A stretch of DNA of 64,000 bases. Source: an uncultured Oscillospiraceae bacterium (GTDB taxonomy: Bacteria > Bacillota > Clostridia > Oscillospirales > Acutalibacteraceae). The DNA lies in contig CAOKRT010000002.1 of the NCBI GenBank assembly GCA_948471205.1, positions 62,001-126,000 on the forward strand, given 5' to 3'. Made by a program: the position numbers and the translations under genes. Positions 12,337 through 22,441 of the stretch are shown piece by piece. The notes beneath the pieces were generated by a model. It was not told the origin of the DNA. It worked only from the letters and a program-made list of their open reading frames with translations, and searched no databases. Every line of letters begins with the position of its first letter. The stretch's first letter is position 1.

Positions 12337-13117
12337 TTTCCAAATCCCCTTTTTCAATATTAAAATTTGTTTCGGGAAATTTTAAAACCCTGTTTTTATC
12401 CACCGTAAAAACGCCGTTTATCCATTCCCCTTTGATTCCTTTTGCCGATGCACCAAGCTGAAAATGCAGTTTGGCAATTCCGAAATCAATGCTTTTATCC
12501 GAATACGGCTCATCAACATATGCCGAAACCGCACCGTTCTCATAGCGAAATTTAACAGGGCGGCGGTTTACCGCACTGGGTGCTGCCTCAACAAGCTGCA
12601 TAGCATATTCAAAATGTTCGGGAAGCTTATCATCACAGGCTTCAAACATTTTTTGATAAGATTTATTGTTTTTATGCGTTGCTTTATACATTATATTTTC
12701 TTTCAGGCTTTTCTTGGAGTTGGCAAAGCCGATTACAATAACACAGTAAAGCCGTGTTTTTTTAGGAATATCAATTGCCTCCAGCACCTTGTTTTCATTA
12801 TATGTGCCTGAAACCCAGCAAGTGCCAAGCCCATGATATACACACTGCAACACAATCGTTTCTCCGTAATAACCGCAATCTTCTCTTGCGGCAATTGTAT
12901 CGGGACCGCAAACGGCAATTGCTGAAAACCGACCTGAAAATATACTGAATGCAAAGGATGCATCCTGAATAAAAACAAAGTTAAGCCCACTTTTTTTATT
13001 AACATAGTCCACCATACTGCGTATTATTTCAGCAGTATTGTTATCAAGCCCGGTGCTTTTATAGCTTCGTCTGGAAGTCCGCATTTCAATGGCTTTTATA
13101 TATTCACTGTTTGTCAT
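12329..13117 (-). CDS. Nitroreductase-like flavoprotein (TM1586-type tandem domain)
   Basis: A 262-residue protein that fits the putative TM nitroreductase family, a fused two-lobed FMN-binding fold. It starts with the nitroreductase signature (AIEMRTSRRSYKSTGL). The core has GYYGETIVLQCVYHGLGTCWVSGTYN, then a second half with EAAPSAVNRRPVKFRYENG and FGIAKLHFQLGA. The physiological substrate is unknown and likely an electron-accepting small molecule. It starts 3 bases after the upstream GDPD stop with GGGGA as ribosome binding site and overlaps the downstream GDPD start, so the three genes form one tight operon. Confidence 0.8.
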   Translation of the reverse strand: MTNSEYIKAIEMRTSRRSYKSTGLDNNTAEIIRSMVDYVNKKSGLNFVFIQDASFAFSIFSGRFSAIAVCGPDTIAAREDCGYYGETIVLQCVYHGLGTCWVSGTYNENKVLEAIDIPKKTRLYCVIVIGFANSKKSLKENIMYKATHKNNKSYQKMFEACDDKLPEHFEYAMQLVEAAPSAVNRRPVKFRYENGAVSAYVDEPYSDKSIDFGIAKLHFQLGASAKGIKGEWINGVFTVDKNRVLKFPETNFNIEKGDLENE

Positions 13118-13120
13118 AAA

Positions 13121-13969
13121 TTATTTTCCCCAGTTATTAATTGTAGCAGTCAGTAAATCATACTGTTTTGTTGTTATATTATCAGGTTTAAGAACAAGAG
13201 AACGCTTCATATCCTTGGTTTTATTCACAGTCCATACAGAAAGCTTATAGCCGTTGCTGTGAAGCAAATCCGAAAGCTGCCCGCCGGCATATTTAAAATG
13301 ACAGTTGATTCCCACCGCACCGGTTTCTTCAAGTGTGGCAAGAATTTTAGCCTGATAGTCCTCTGTAAAAATCCGCCACCTGGACGGCTGACTGTTTAAA
13401 TAATATTCCAAATCGGAACAGGTGGAGTTTTTAACCGCCGCAACATCGGATTCCTCTATACCTGTAAGAAAAGAACTGCCGTAAACACCGTATTCTATGA
13501 GTATATCATGAAGTGCATTCAGCGTTCTTGTTTCTTTAATATCAAGATTTATAAGAATGCCTGTGCCTTTCAGCAAAGAGAGTGCCTTTGAAAGTTCTAC
13601 ACCGTCATTATTTGTAACAACAAGATCATGGCTCATAACAAGTGTTCCGTTTGGTCTTTGCCTGATATCAAGCTCAACAACCTCAACATGATTATTTATT
13701 GCAGCATGAATAAAATCTATGCTGTTTTCATCCGTATCAAATGCACCGGAATGAGCAGTTATTGTAAATCCCTGCACAAAACTCAGCTTCCTTTCATCAT
13801 AGCTTTTTGTAACGGCATATTCTGCAACCCCTATAACCATAAAAACAGAGATTATAAAAGAGATAACCTGATAGCTGAAATGCTTAGCCCATGTAGGCGT
13901 CATATTCCGCTTTAAAAATCTTTTGAATTTATTCAGGTGAAAACGCCATTTTGAAATTTCTTCTGCCAT
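13121..13969 (-). CDS. Divergent membrane-anchored GDPD-like protein
   Basis: A 282-residue protein from the ATG at 13969 (AGAGGT 8 bases before; the longer open frame would begin inside the guaB terminator). A membrane helix (about residues 34-56) is followed by a GDPD-type barrel with VVELDIRQRPNGTLVMSHD. The first motif reads AHSG rather than AHRG, and the next DENS rather than PENT. The arginine that normally contacts substrate phosphate is therefore a serine, while the acidic metal ligands and the histidine of SHD remain. It may have altered substrate preference or reduced activity. First gene of the GDPD-nitroreductase-GDPD operon. Confidence 0.75.
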   Translation of the reverse strand: MAEEISKWRFHLNKFKRFLKRNMTPTWAKHFSYQVISFIISVFMVIGVAEYAVTKSYDERKLSFVQGFTITAHSGAFDTDENSIDFIHAAINNHVEVVELDIRQRPNGTLVMSHDLVVTNNDGVELSKALSLLKGTGILINLDIKETRTLNALHDILIEYGVYGSSFLTGIEESDVAAVKNSTCSDLEYYLNSQPSRWRIFTEDYQAKILATLEETGAVGINCHFKYAGGQLSDLLHSNGYKLSVWTVNKTKDMKRSLVLKPDNITTKQYDLLTATINNWGK

Positions 13970-13998
13970 AAAATCAACCTCTGCTGTTATCATAACAT

Positions 13999-14050
13999 AA
14001 AAAAGCATTAAATGGTAGTATTTTTTTACACTGCCATTCAATGCTTTTTT
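13999..14050 (-). terminator. Bidirectional terminator after guaB
   Basis: A 21-base arm (13999-14019) pairs with 14030-14050 with two mismatches. On the minus strand the hairpin ends in TTTTTTATG. It starts 9 bases beyond the guaB stop and also has a T-rich end on the plus strand. Confidence 0.85.
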
Positions 14051-14058
14051 ATAATAAA

Positions 14059-15555
<1,497 letters not shown>

Positions 15556-15586
15556 TCATTAGATTTCTTAAAAAATATTATTCTAT

Positions 15587-15616
15587 ATAATAACACAAAT
15601 CACCATACATATTCAA
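15587..15616 (-). promoter_or_regulatory. Promoter of guaB
   Basis: On the minus strand TTGAAT (15611-15616), an 18-base spacer and TATTAT (15587-15592), about 45 bases before the RBS. The -35 begins 2 bases after the aroK stop. Confidence 0.55.
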
Positions 15617-15618
15617 GC

Positions 15619-16122
15619 CTAAATTTTATTTGCCAGCATAACAATGGAAGCAACCGTTTCTTCAACCGATAAATCACTGCAGTTCAATATATAATCTGCA
15701 TATTTTTCATAAAGCGGCAGCCGTTCCTTATACATATCAAGTAAAGAACTTCCTTTTCTGAGAACAACGCCTCTGGTTACAATATTGGTTAATCTTTTAA
15801 ACATGGTTTCATAATCCAGGTGAAGATAAATAATTTTTCCAAGCTGTTTTAAATGCTTCATAGCCTTATCACTGTAAACAACGCTGCCGCCTGTTGCAAT
15901 GACCGTGCCTTTTATATTAAGTGATAAAACTGCACTTTCTTCGGCACTTTCAAAATAGGCATTTCCCTTTTCGTTTATAATTTCCTGAAGCCGTTTGTTT
16001 TCCAGATTCTGAATAAGCAAATCCGTATCAAAAAAATTTTTAAGAAGCGCCTTTGCCGCAAGCACACCGCAGGTGGATTTACCGGAAGCAGGCATTCCGA
16101 TTAAAATAATATTTGAATTCAT
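15619..16122 (-). CDS. aroK: Shikimate kinase
   Basis: A 167-residue shikimate kinase that makes shikimate 3-phosphate with ATP. Walker A is GMPASGKST at residues 8-16; FFDTDLLIQ supplies the shikimate/Mg aspartates; VIATGGSVVYSD is the glycine-rich shikimate-binding loop; the LID region is NIVTRGVVLRKGS. Length is normal. It starts 3 bases after the nth stop and is the last gene of the ftsE-to-aroK run. The DAHP synthase of the same pathway is elsewhere in the window (38960-40018). Confidence 0.9.
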   Translation of the reverse strand: MNSNIILIGMPASGKSTCGVLAAKALLKNFFDTDLLIQNLENKRLQEIINEKGNAYFESAEESAVLSLNIKGTVIATGGSVVYSDKAMKHLKQLGKIIYLHLDYETMFKRLTNIVTRGVVLRKGSSLLDMYKERLPLYEKYADYILNCSDLSVEETVASIVMLANKI

Positions 16123-16125
16123 AAA

Positions 16126-16758
16126 TTATATTATACCAACCTTTTTGCATATTTCATTCATTTTGCATTCTCCGCAAAGCGGTTTTCTTGCCGAACAGAC
16201 ATCACGCCCGAACAGCACAATTCTATGGCAGAATTCCGAACCCTCATCAGCAGGAATAAGCTTCTTCAATGCAAATTCTATTTTTTTCGGGTCTTTTTCC
16301 GCTACAAGACCGATTCTGTTTGTTATTCTGATACAATGCGTATCCACAACAATGGCTTCCTTGCCGTAAACATCGCCCACTATAAGATTGGCAGTTTTTC
16401 TGCCAACGCCCGGCAGGGTAATTAAATCCTGAATATTATCAGGCACTTTTCCGTTAAATTCTCCAAGAATTTTCTGTGCCATACCAACAATGGATTCTGC
16501 TTTGTTTTTATAAAATCCGCAGGAATGTATGTATTTTTCAACTTCTTTAACATCTGCATTTGCATAATCTTCCAGCGTTTTATATCTTTCAAAAAGTGCA
16601 GGCGTTACAATATTCACTCTTGCATCCGTGCACTGGGCAGAAAGCCTTACGGCAACAAGAAGTTCAAACGGATTGGCGGCATTAAGCGAACAAACTGCCT
16701 GCGGATATAATTCTTTTAAAATTTCAACAGCTTTTAAAGCTCTTTCCTTTTTCGTCAC
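16126..16758 (-). CDS. nth: Endonuclease III (DNA glycosylase/AP lyase)
   Basis: A 210-residue Nth that removes oxidised pyrimidines and nicks AP sites. The helix-hairpin-helix LPGVGRKTANLIVGD holds the catalytic lysine and is followed by VDTHCIRITNRIGL with the catalytic aspartate. The C-terminal four-cysteine iron-sulfur motif C-x6-C-x2-C-x5-C is complete (RDVCSARKPLCGECKMNEICKK). The start is GTG: its GTGA overlaps the TGA of the upstream aldo/keto reductase gene by 4 bases. Confidence 0.95.
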   Translation of the reverse strand: MTKKERALKAVEILKELYPQAVCSLNAANPFELLVAVRLSAQCTDARVNIVTPALFERYKTLEDYANADVKEVEKYIHSCGFYKNKAESIVGMAQKILGEFNGKVPDNIQDLITLPGVGRKTANLIVGDVYGKEAIVVDTHCIRITNRIGLVAEKDPKKIEFALKKLIPADEGSEFCHRIVLFGRDVCSARKPLCGECKMNEICKKVGII

Positions 16759-17654
16759 GGTATAATATTCCCCATTTCTTTATAAAGCAGATACCACTGC
16801 CGCCTTGTTAATTCTGTATTTTCGCTTTCGGCAATTGCTTTTATTCTTTCAGGATTTGTTGAGCCGATTACAGGCTGCACATTATGCAGGCGTGAAAGAA
16901 ATGCCACAGAAAGCGCTTCTTTTGTAATCCCAAAGCTGTCTGCATATTCTTCAAGCCGCTTTGCCTGCTCTGCAACAGAAACGTCCTCAGGAAAAAAGCC
17001 GTTTCTGCTTCGCATGGGTCCCCATGCCTGTATAACCATATTATTCAATTCACAGTATGGCAGAACCGAACCGTCCCTGTCTGCGGCAAAATCATTTTTC
17101 ATATTAACACACATACCCGAATCAATCATGCCTGTATTAAAAATACCAAGCTGAAGCTGATTAACAATCAGCGGATAAGATATATATTTTTTAAGAAGTT
17201 CTGTTTGCATGGGATTGAAATTTGAAACACCGAAATGTTTTACAAGCCCTCTTGCATACAAATTGTCAAATGCCTGTGCAACCTCTTCCCCTTCCATTAA
17301 TACATCCGGGCGGTGAAGGCACAAAACATCCAGATAACCGCAGTTCATTCGTTTCACCGATGCTTCGGCAGAAGAAATAATATGTTCCTTTGAAAAATCA
17401 TAAAACCCTTTTCTGATTCCGCACTTAGACTGAATATAAATTTTGCTTCTGTCTGTATTTTTCACGGACTTCCCAAAGTATTCCTCTGACTTTCCGCCGC
17501 AGTAAATATCTGCATTATCAAAAAAGTTCATTCCGCATTCAATGGCGGTTCTTACGGCAAATTCAGCTTCTTTTTCCGTTTTATTTCCTATACGCATACA
17601 GCCGTAAGCAAGCTTAGAGGCCGAAATATCTGTTCCGATAGCTATTGTTCTCAT
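16755..17654 (-). CDS. Aldo/keto reductase (YdhF-like)
   Basis: A 299-residue NADPH-dependent oxidoreductase of the AKR fold. The catalytic tetrad is visible as Asp and Tyr in NFFDNADIY, Lys in IYIQSKCGIR and His in VLCLHRP. Late in the chain PVIGSTNPERIKAI is the cofactor phosphate-binding block. Substrate unknown. It overlaps rarA upstream by 4 bases (ATGA) and nth downstream by 4 bases, so translation of the three is probably coupled. Confidence 0.88.
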   Translation of the reverse strand: MRTIAIGTDISASKLAYGCMRIGNKTEKEAEFAVRTAIECGMNFFDNADIYCGGKSEEYFGKSVKNTDRSKIYIQSKCGIRKGFYDFSKEHIISSAEASVKRMNCGYLDVLCLHRPDVLMEGEEVAQAFDNLYARGLVKHFGVSNFNPMQTELLKKYISYPLIVNQLQLGIFNTGMIDSGMCVNMKNDFAADRDGSVLPYCELNNMVIQAWGPMRSRNGFFPEDVSVAEQAKRLEEYADSFGITKEALSVAFLSRLHNVQPVIGSTNPERIKAIAESENTELTRRQWYLLYKEMGNIIP

Positions 17655-18925
17655 TTTCTTTCACCTTTAATTTTATCCCAATAGGTTTTAAATGCCTGTT
17701 CATTTTTATTGTTGCCGGGCTTATAATAAACTTTATTTTTTATAATATCGGGCAGATACTGCTGGTGAATCCAGTGATTGTCATAATTGTGCGGATATTC
17801 ATAAAACTGACCCTTTACCGCAGCATCCTCACCGTCAAAATGCTTATTCTGAAGACTTCGCGGTATCGGACCGTAATTGCCTTTTTTTATATCGTCAGCC
17901 GCCGCACCAATTGCTTCATAGGCAGCATTGCTTTTGGGGGCAGAGGCAACAAGAATAACAGCATCCGCCAAAGGAATGCGTGCCTCAGGCAAACCAACCA
18001 TAAGCGCAGTATCTACCGCTGCTTTCACAATAGGAATAATCTGAGGATAAGCAAGCCCCACATCCTCACAGGCGCATACTAAAAGACGCCTGCAGGCAGA
18101 CGGCAGATCGCCGGCCTCAAGAAGCCTTGCAAGATAATGTACTGCCGCATCCGGGTCCGAACCGCGCATACTTTTCTGATATGCCGAAATAATATCATAA
18201 TGTTCATCACCCTCACGGTCATATTTAACAGCGCTTTTCTGCGTAAGTTCTGCCGCAGTTTCAGCCGTAATTGTCTTTACTCCGTTTTCCGTATTTGTTA
18301 CAAAAAAGCAGTTTTCAACACTGTTTAATGCCTTTCTGACATCTCCGCCGCAGCCTTTTGCAATTTTATCAAAAACCGCATCCTCTGCAGCTACTTTAAC
18401 ATTATTTTCTGCAGAAAGAATATCAAATCCGCGCTTTACCGCCGGCACAATTTCCTGCCATTCAATTGCTTTGAACTCAAAAACCGTTGAACGCGACAGA
18501 ATAGCCGGATAAATATAAAAATAAGGATTTTCCGTCGTTGAAGCTATCAGTGTAATTTTTCCGTTTTCTATGTATTCAAGCAGACTTTGCTGCTGACGTT
18601 TATTAAAGTACTGGATTTCATCAAGATAAAGAAGTATACCGTTCGGTGCTTCAAATGTATCAAGCTGTGCAACTATATTCTTAATATCCTGCGTTGATGC
18701 ATTTGTACCGTTCAGTTTTCTGAGTGTTTTCTGCGTTTTCTTTGCAATGATGGAAGCAACTGTGGTTTTACCCACACCCGAGGGTCCGTAAAAAATCAAA
18801 TTCGGCAGATTTCCGTTTTCAATCAAGTTATAAAGCGGTCTTCCTTTTTCAAGCAAATGCCTTTGCCCCACAACCTCGCAAAGCTCTGCCGGTCTTATTC
18901 TTGCCGCAAGAGGATTGTTCTTCAT
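17651..18925 (-). CDS. rarA: Replication-associated recombination ATPase RarA (MgsA)
   Basis: A 424-residue AAA+ ATPase related to clamp loaders; RarA acts at stalled forks with SSB. N-terminal PLAARIRPAELCEVVGQRHLL is the family opening. Walker A GPSGVGKTT is at about residues 48-56, Walker B is LLYLDEIQYFN (usually DEIHRFN), and sensor 1 is IASTTENPYF. The C-terminal tetramerisation region has DPDAAVHYLARLLEAGDLPSACRRLLVCACEDVGLAYP. AAGGAGG precedes the ATG inside the end of queH. It overlaps the aldo/keto reductase downstream. Confidence 0.95.
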   Translation of the reverse strand: MKNNPLAARIRPAELCEVVGQRHLLEKGRPLYNLIENGNLPNLIFYGPSGVGKTTVASIIAKKTQKTLRKLNGTNASTQDIKNIVAQLDTFEAPNGILLYLDEIQYFNKRQQQSLLEYIENGKITLIASTTENPYFYIYPAILSRSTVFEFKAIEWQEIVPAVKRGFDILSAENNVKVAAEDAVFDKIAKGCGGDVRKALNSVENCFFVTNTENGVKTITAETAAELTQKSAVKYDREGDEHYDIISAYQKSMRGSDPDAAVHYLARLLEAGDLPSACRRLLVCACEDVGLAYPQIIPIVKAAVDTALMVGLPEARIPLADAVILVASAPKSNAAYEAIGAAADDIKKGNYGPIPRSLQNKHFDGEDAAVKGQFYEYPHNYDNHWIHQQYLPDIIKNKVYYKPGNNKNEQAFKTYWDKIKGERK

Positions 18926-18927
18926 TT

Positions 18928-19545
18928 TCAGTTTTCCTCCTTTTTGGAAAATACGCAGCCGCAGAAATTCTGACGGTAAAGATGAAACTGCTTTGATAAT
19001 TCAACAGAGCGTTTATATCCTTCCTTCTTTTTAAAATCAGACGGAAGCCACTTTACACCGAATTTTTCAGCAGTTTCAAATCCGATTTCATTTATCTTTT
19101 GAGCACTTTTAAGAGGACTGATTGACAAAGTGGTGCAAAAATAATCAAATTTCATTTCCTTGGCAAGCTGTGCTGTTTTTTCAAGCCGTAAACGATAGCA
19201 TTTAAAACAGCGTTCTCCGCCTTCTTTTGCATTTTCAAGCCCTTTAATGGCATCAAGAAAATCATTGTAATTATATGTACCCTCAATAACATTTATATTT
19301 TTATCCGGCAGCATTTCCGTTATCAGCCTTCGTTCTTCTGCCAGCCGTTTATCAAATTCTGCTTTCGGAGAAATATTCGGGTTATAAAAGAAAACGGTTA
19401 TATTAAAAAAACTGCTTAAATATTCCAAACATGCGCTGGAGCACGGAGCACAGCAGGCATGAAGCAAAAGAGAGGGCACTACTTGCTCTCTCTTATTATA
19501 GTCAATAATTTTTTCTGTTTCAATGCTGTAATTCATTTTATTCAT
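18928..19545 (-). CDS. queH: Epoxyqueuosine reductase QueH
   Basis: A 205-residue QueH (formerly DUF208), which reduces epoxyqueuosine to queuosine in tRNA and replaces QueG in many anaerobes. The cysteine pairs that hold its metal sites are visible: HACCAPCSSA near residue 28, ERCFKCYRLRLEKTA near 113 and FCGCVFSKKE near the C-terminus, with FCTTLSISPLKSAQKINEIG between. It begins 2 bases before the stop-to-start junction with the M23 gene upstream and its ribosome binding site is weak, so translational coupling is likely. Confidence 0.93.
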   Translation of the reverse strand: MNKMNYSIETEKIIDYNKREQVVPSLLLHACCAPCSSACLEYLSSFFNITVFFYNPNISPKAEFDKRLAEERRLITEMLPDKNINVIEGTYNYNDFLDAIKGLENAKEGGERCFKCYRLRLEKTAQLAKEMKFDYFCTTLSISPLKSAQKINEIGFETAEKFGVKWLPSDFKKKEGYKRSVELSKQFHLYRQNFCGCVFSKKEEN

Positions 19546-19546
19546 A

Positions 19547-20995
19547 CTACTTCATTAAATAATTCTTAGGATTCACCTTTTGGTTATCCATTCTGATTTC
19601 AAAATGGCAATGCGGTCCTGTTGAATTTCCCGTTGAACCTGATTTTGCAATTTGCTGACCCTTGGAAACAGTATCTCCCGGTGAAACCAGAATTGCCGAA
19701 TTGTGACCGTATAATGTGAAAATATGTTTTCCTGAAGCATCCGTGCCGTGATAAATCATAACATAATACCCATAGCTGGTTTCAAGCTTTTTCACCAGCG
19801 AAACAACACCGGACTGCGCCGCCACAACCTTGGAGCCTGTGGGGCATGGAAAATCAATTGCACCGTGATATTCTCCGCTTGAATAATTGGGATATCCGGC
19901 AGATATACCATAATGACCCGGAACAGGATAAGTCATATTCAGCACTGCATCGGAACGGTCATAAATCTCTGTAAACTTATAAGCCTTTGTGGTTGCATGT
20001 TCTCTGTCTGAAGTTGTTGCCAAAGTAACTTCATCAGGGTTTTTAATTCCGTTTATAACGGCAAATATTTCGTCTTCCACTGCTTTCTTAATTGCTTCAT
20101 CTTCATTTCTGAATTCGGAATACATGCCGTTTTTAGCGGTAAGCTCTGCAAAAAGTTTATCACTTTCCGCCTTGTCTTCCGCAAGTCTTATTTTCTTTTT
20201 TGTCACGCTTTCCTGCGTCTGCGCCAACTTATTTTTCTTGGATTCCAGATTATTTTTCTGAAGATACAAACCTGCCTTCATTAAATCAAGATTTGCTTTC
20301 TTCTCATTTAAATCCGATTCCTCTGCCAAAATTCTTTTTGTTTCTTCCTGAATATCGGAAAGAAGCTTTGCATCTTTTTTTGAAATGGATTTTATCATTT
20401 CATATCTTGTTAAAAAATTTGATAAATCATTGCTTGTAAGCAATGCCGCCACAACACTGTAATTTCCCGCAATATAAACGGCGCGCATTCTTTGCTGGTA
20501 TTCATCATGCTTTTCAAGAAACTTGTTTTTCAGGTTATCAATTTTTGCCTGCACGGCCTCAACCTCTGCCTGCAGTGTATCTGCTTCTTCCTGCTTTTCA
20601 TCTATTTCTTTTTGCAGCGCATCTATTTCTTCATAATAATCATTAATCTGCGTGTCAAGAACCGTAAGCTGCTTGTTAACATACCCTATTTTTGCATCAA
20701 GAGCATCTATGTACTCCTCTGTATCCTTGGATTCAGAGGCAAGTAACGCAATTTTTTCTTCAAGCGCTGCTATATTCTTTTCAAATTCTTCCTTTTGCGC
20801 TTCAAGCTGTTTCTGAATTTCAAGTTTAGACTGCACGGATGAAGTGGTTTCTTCCCCACTGTACTGAACGGAAGTGCTTTCATCGGCATAAGAATAAAAT
20901 CCGCCTGCTGAAAAAGACACAAAAAACACAGAAACAGATACAAATAATGCTGTTAATTTTATTATATTATTTCGTTTCATTCGTATCACAACCAT
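19547..20995 (-). CDS. Secreted coiled-coil M23 peptidoglycan endopeptidase (third in FtsEX cluster)
   Basis: Up to 482 residues. A signal peptide (best from the internal ATG at 20980, MKRNNIIKLTALFVSVSVFF) is followed by a long coiled coil (about residues 45-290) and a C-terminal LytM/M23 domain. The zinc ligands are intact: HGAID (HxxxD) and HCH in GPHCHFEIR, so unlike E. coli EnvC this should be an active endopeptidase. Between coil and peptidase a helical segment contains RYEMIKSISKKD, a landmark shared with its two neighbours. It lies 6 bases after the second paralogue. Which of the two start codons is used is uncertain. Confidence 0.88.
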   Translation of the reverse strand: MVVIRMKRNNIIKLTALFVSVSVFFVSFSAGGFYSYADESTSVQYSGEETTSSVQSKLEIQKQLEAQKEEFEKNIAALEEKIALLASESKDTEEYIDALDAKIGYVNKQLTVLDTQINDYYEEIDALQKEIDEKQEEADTLQAEVEAVQAKIDNLKNKFLEKHDEYQQRMRAVYIAGNYSVVAALLTSNDLSNFLTRYEMIKSISKKDAKLLSDIQEETKRILAEESDLNEKKANLDLMKAGLYLQKNNLESKKNKLAQTQESVTKKKIRLAEDKAESDKLFAELTAKNGMYSEFRNEDEAIKKAVEDEIFAVINGIKNPDEVTLATTSDREHATTKAYKFTEIYDRSDAVLNMTYPVPGHYGISAGYPNYSSGEYHGAIDFPCPTGSKVVAAQSGVVSLVKKLETSYGYYVMIYHGTDASGKHIFTLYGHNSAILVSPGDTVSKGQQIAKSGSTGNSTGPHCHFEIRMDNQKVNPKNYLMK

Positions 20996-21001
20996 TAAAT
21001 A

Positions 21002-22408
21002 TTACGGTAAATAATCCACCGGATTTTTTCTGTCCAGATAAGATGAAGACGGCGTTCTTACCTCAAAGTGGCAATGCGGCCCTGTTGAATTCCCTGTTGA
21101 ACCGGAATAGGCAATAAGCTGACCTTTTGCAACCTTCTGCCCTTCCGACACAAGCCTTACGGAAGTATGCCCGTAAAGTGTATATACCGGTTCTCCCGAT
21201 TTTGTGGTTTTATCGTGCAGTATAACAATATATCTTCCATAGCTTCTGTACGTTCCGTCCGGATTTGTTAAATCATCGGAAATTATAACTGTTCCCGATT
21301 CTGCGGCCACAACGTTTGAATTCATAGGGCACGCAAAATCAACGCCGTTATGATTCGGATAACCGTAAAAACCGCATGTTATCTTTGTTTGCGACGGAAC
21401 GGGATATGTTAATTTTATATAATTTGACGGATTCTTTTTTGTGGTTTCGGGTATTTCCGAAGAGACACCCTGATTATCGGAAGGCTGTTTTGCTGTCGTA
21501 GTTGTGGTGGTTGTAACAACCGTATCTATATATTTATCTGCTGCGGCAGCAAGCTTTTTATCTACTTCTTCAAGCGATTCCTTATTATCCTCAAGAAATT
21601 CCGTGTAATAACCTGTTTCGTCACTGAGTTTGCTTAAAAGAACATTGGCATTTGCCCGTTCAACAGAAAGGTTTGTTTTTTTCCCGTTTAAATCATTCTG
21701 CTTGCTTTCCAAATCAATAATACTTTTTTCAAGCGCTTCCTTTGACTGCAGAAGACCGGTTCGCTTTGCCGTTAATTCGTTTTCTTTTTTTGAAAGCATT
21801 TGTTTTGCTTCTGTTATATCTTTCATCTGACTTTTTATGGTATCAAGAAGCTCACTGTCTCTTTTTGAAATCCGGCGCAGCATTTCATACCTTGTCAGAA
21901 ACTGAGACATATCCGCACTTGTTAAAATAAAGGATAAAATACTTGTATCCCCGCTTATATACATGGCACGAAGCCGTTGGCGGTACGCCTCATAATTATT
22001 ATCAAACTCTTCGGTTGCTTTGTCAAGTTCTACTGTAAGATTTTCAATATCTTTTACAGCTTTGTAAATTGCCTTTTCATTTTGCTCGCAATCCTCCTGA
22101 AGCGCTTCCACATTTGCCTTTCCTTCTTTAACATCGTTATCAACCAGTTTCATTTCCTGTTCAAGATAATCGATTTTTTCGTTCAGCGCTTCCAGATGCT
22201 TCTGCGTATCTGCGGATTCCTGCTTCAGTTCATCAATTTTGTTATTTGCTTCCTTTATCCGCTGTTCAATTGCGGCCTTTTCCTGTTCCGGAGAAAGAGC
22301 TGATTCTTCAGCCCTTGCGGAACCGGATGAAAATTCTGCCAAAGCGAAAATAAAGCAAAAAGCCAACAAAACAGAAATCGGCTTTTTAAATATGCTGATT
22401 TGTTTCAT
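21002..22408 (-). CDS. Secreted coiled-coil M23 peptidoglycan endopeptidase (second in FtsEX cluster)
   Basis: A 468-residue protein from the ATG at 22408, which has AGGGA about 10 bases before it; a GTG nine bases upstream is too close to that site. Order: signal peptide ending near SSGSARAEE, coiled coil (about 40-280) with the shared RYEMLRRISKRD landmark, a threonine-rich linker (seven consecutive Thr near residue 310), then an M23 domain with HNGVD and GPHCHFEVR, so the zinc site is complete. It is presumed to cut peptidoglycan crosslinks at division under FtsEX control. It sits 33 bases after the first paralogue. Confidence 0.88.
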   Translation of the reverse strand: MKQISIFKKPISVLLAFCFIFALAEFSSGSARAEESALSPEQEKAAIEQRIKEANNKIDELKQESADTQKHLEALNEKIDYLEQEMKLVDNDVKEGKANVEALQEDCEQNEKAIYKAVKDIENLTVELDKATEEFDNNYEAYRQRLRAMYISGDTSILSFILTSADMSQFLTRYEMLRRISKRDSELLDTIKSQMKDITEAKQMLSKKENELTAKRTGLLQSKEALEKSIIDLESKQNDLNGKKTNLSVERANANVLLSKLSDETGYYTEFLEDNKESLEEVDKKLAAAADKYIDTVVTTTTTTTAKQPSDNQGVSSEIPETTKKNPSNYIKLTYPVPSQTKITCGFYGYPNHNGVDFACPMNSNVVAAESGTVIISDDLTNPDGTYRSYGRYIVILHDKTTKSGEPVYTLYGHTSVRLVSEGQKVAKGQLIAYSGSTGNSTGPHCHFEVRTPSSSYLDRKNPVDYLP

Positions 22409-22441
22409 TGGCTTCACTTCCCTGAATGTGATTTGTATGTA

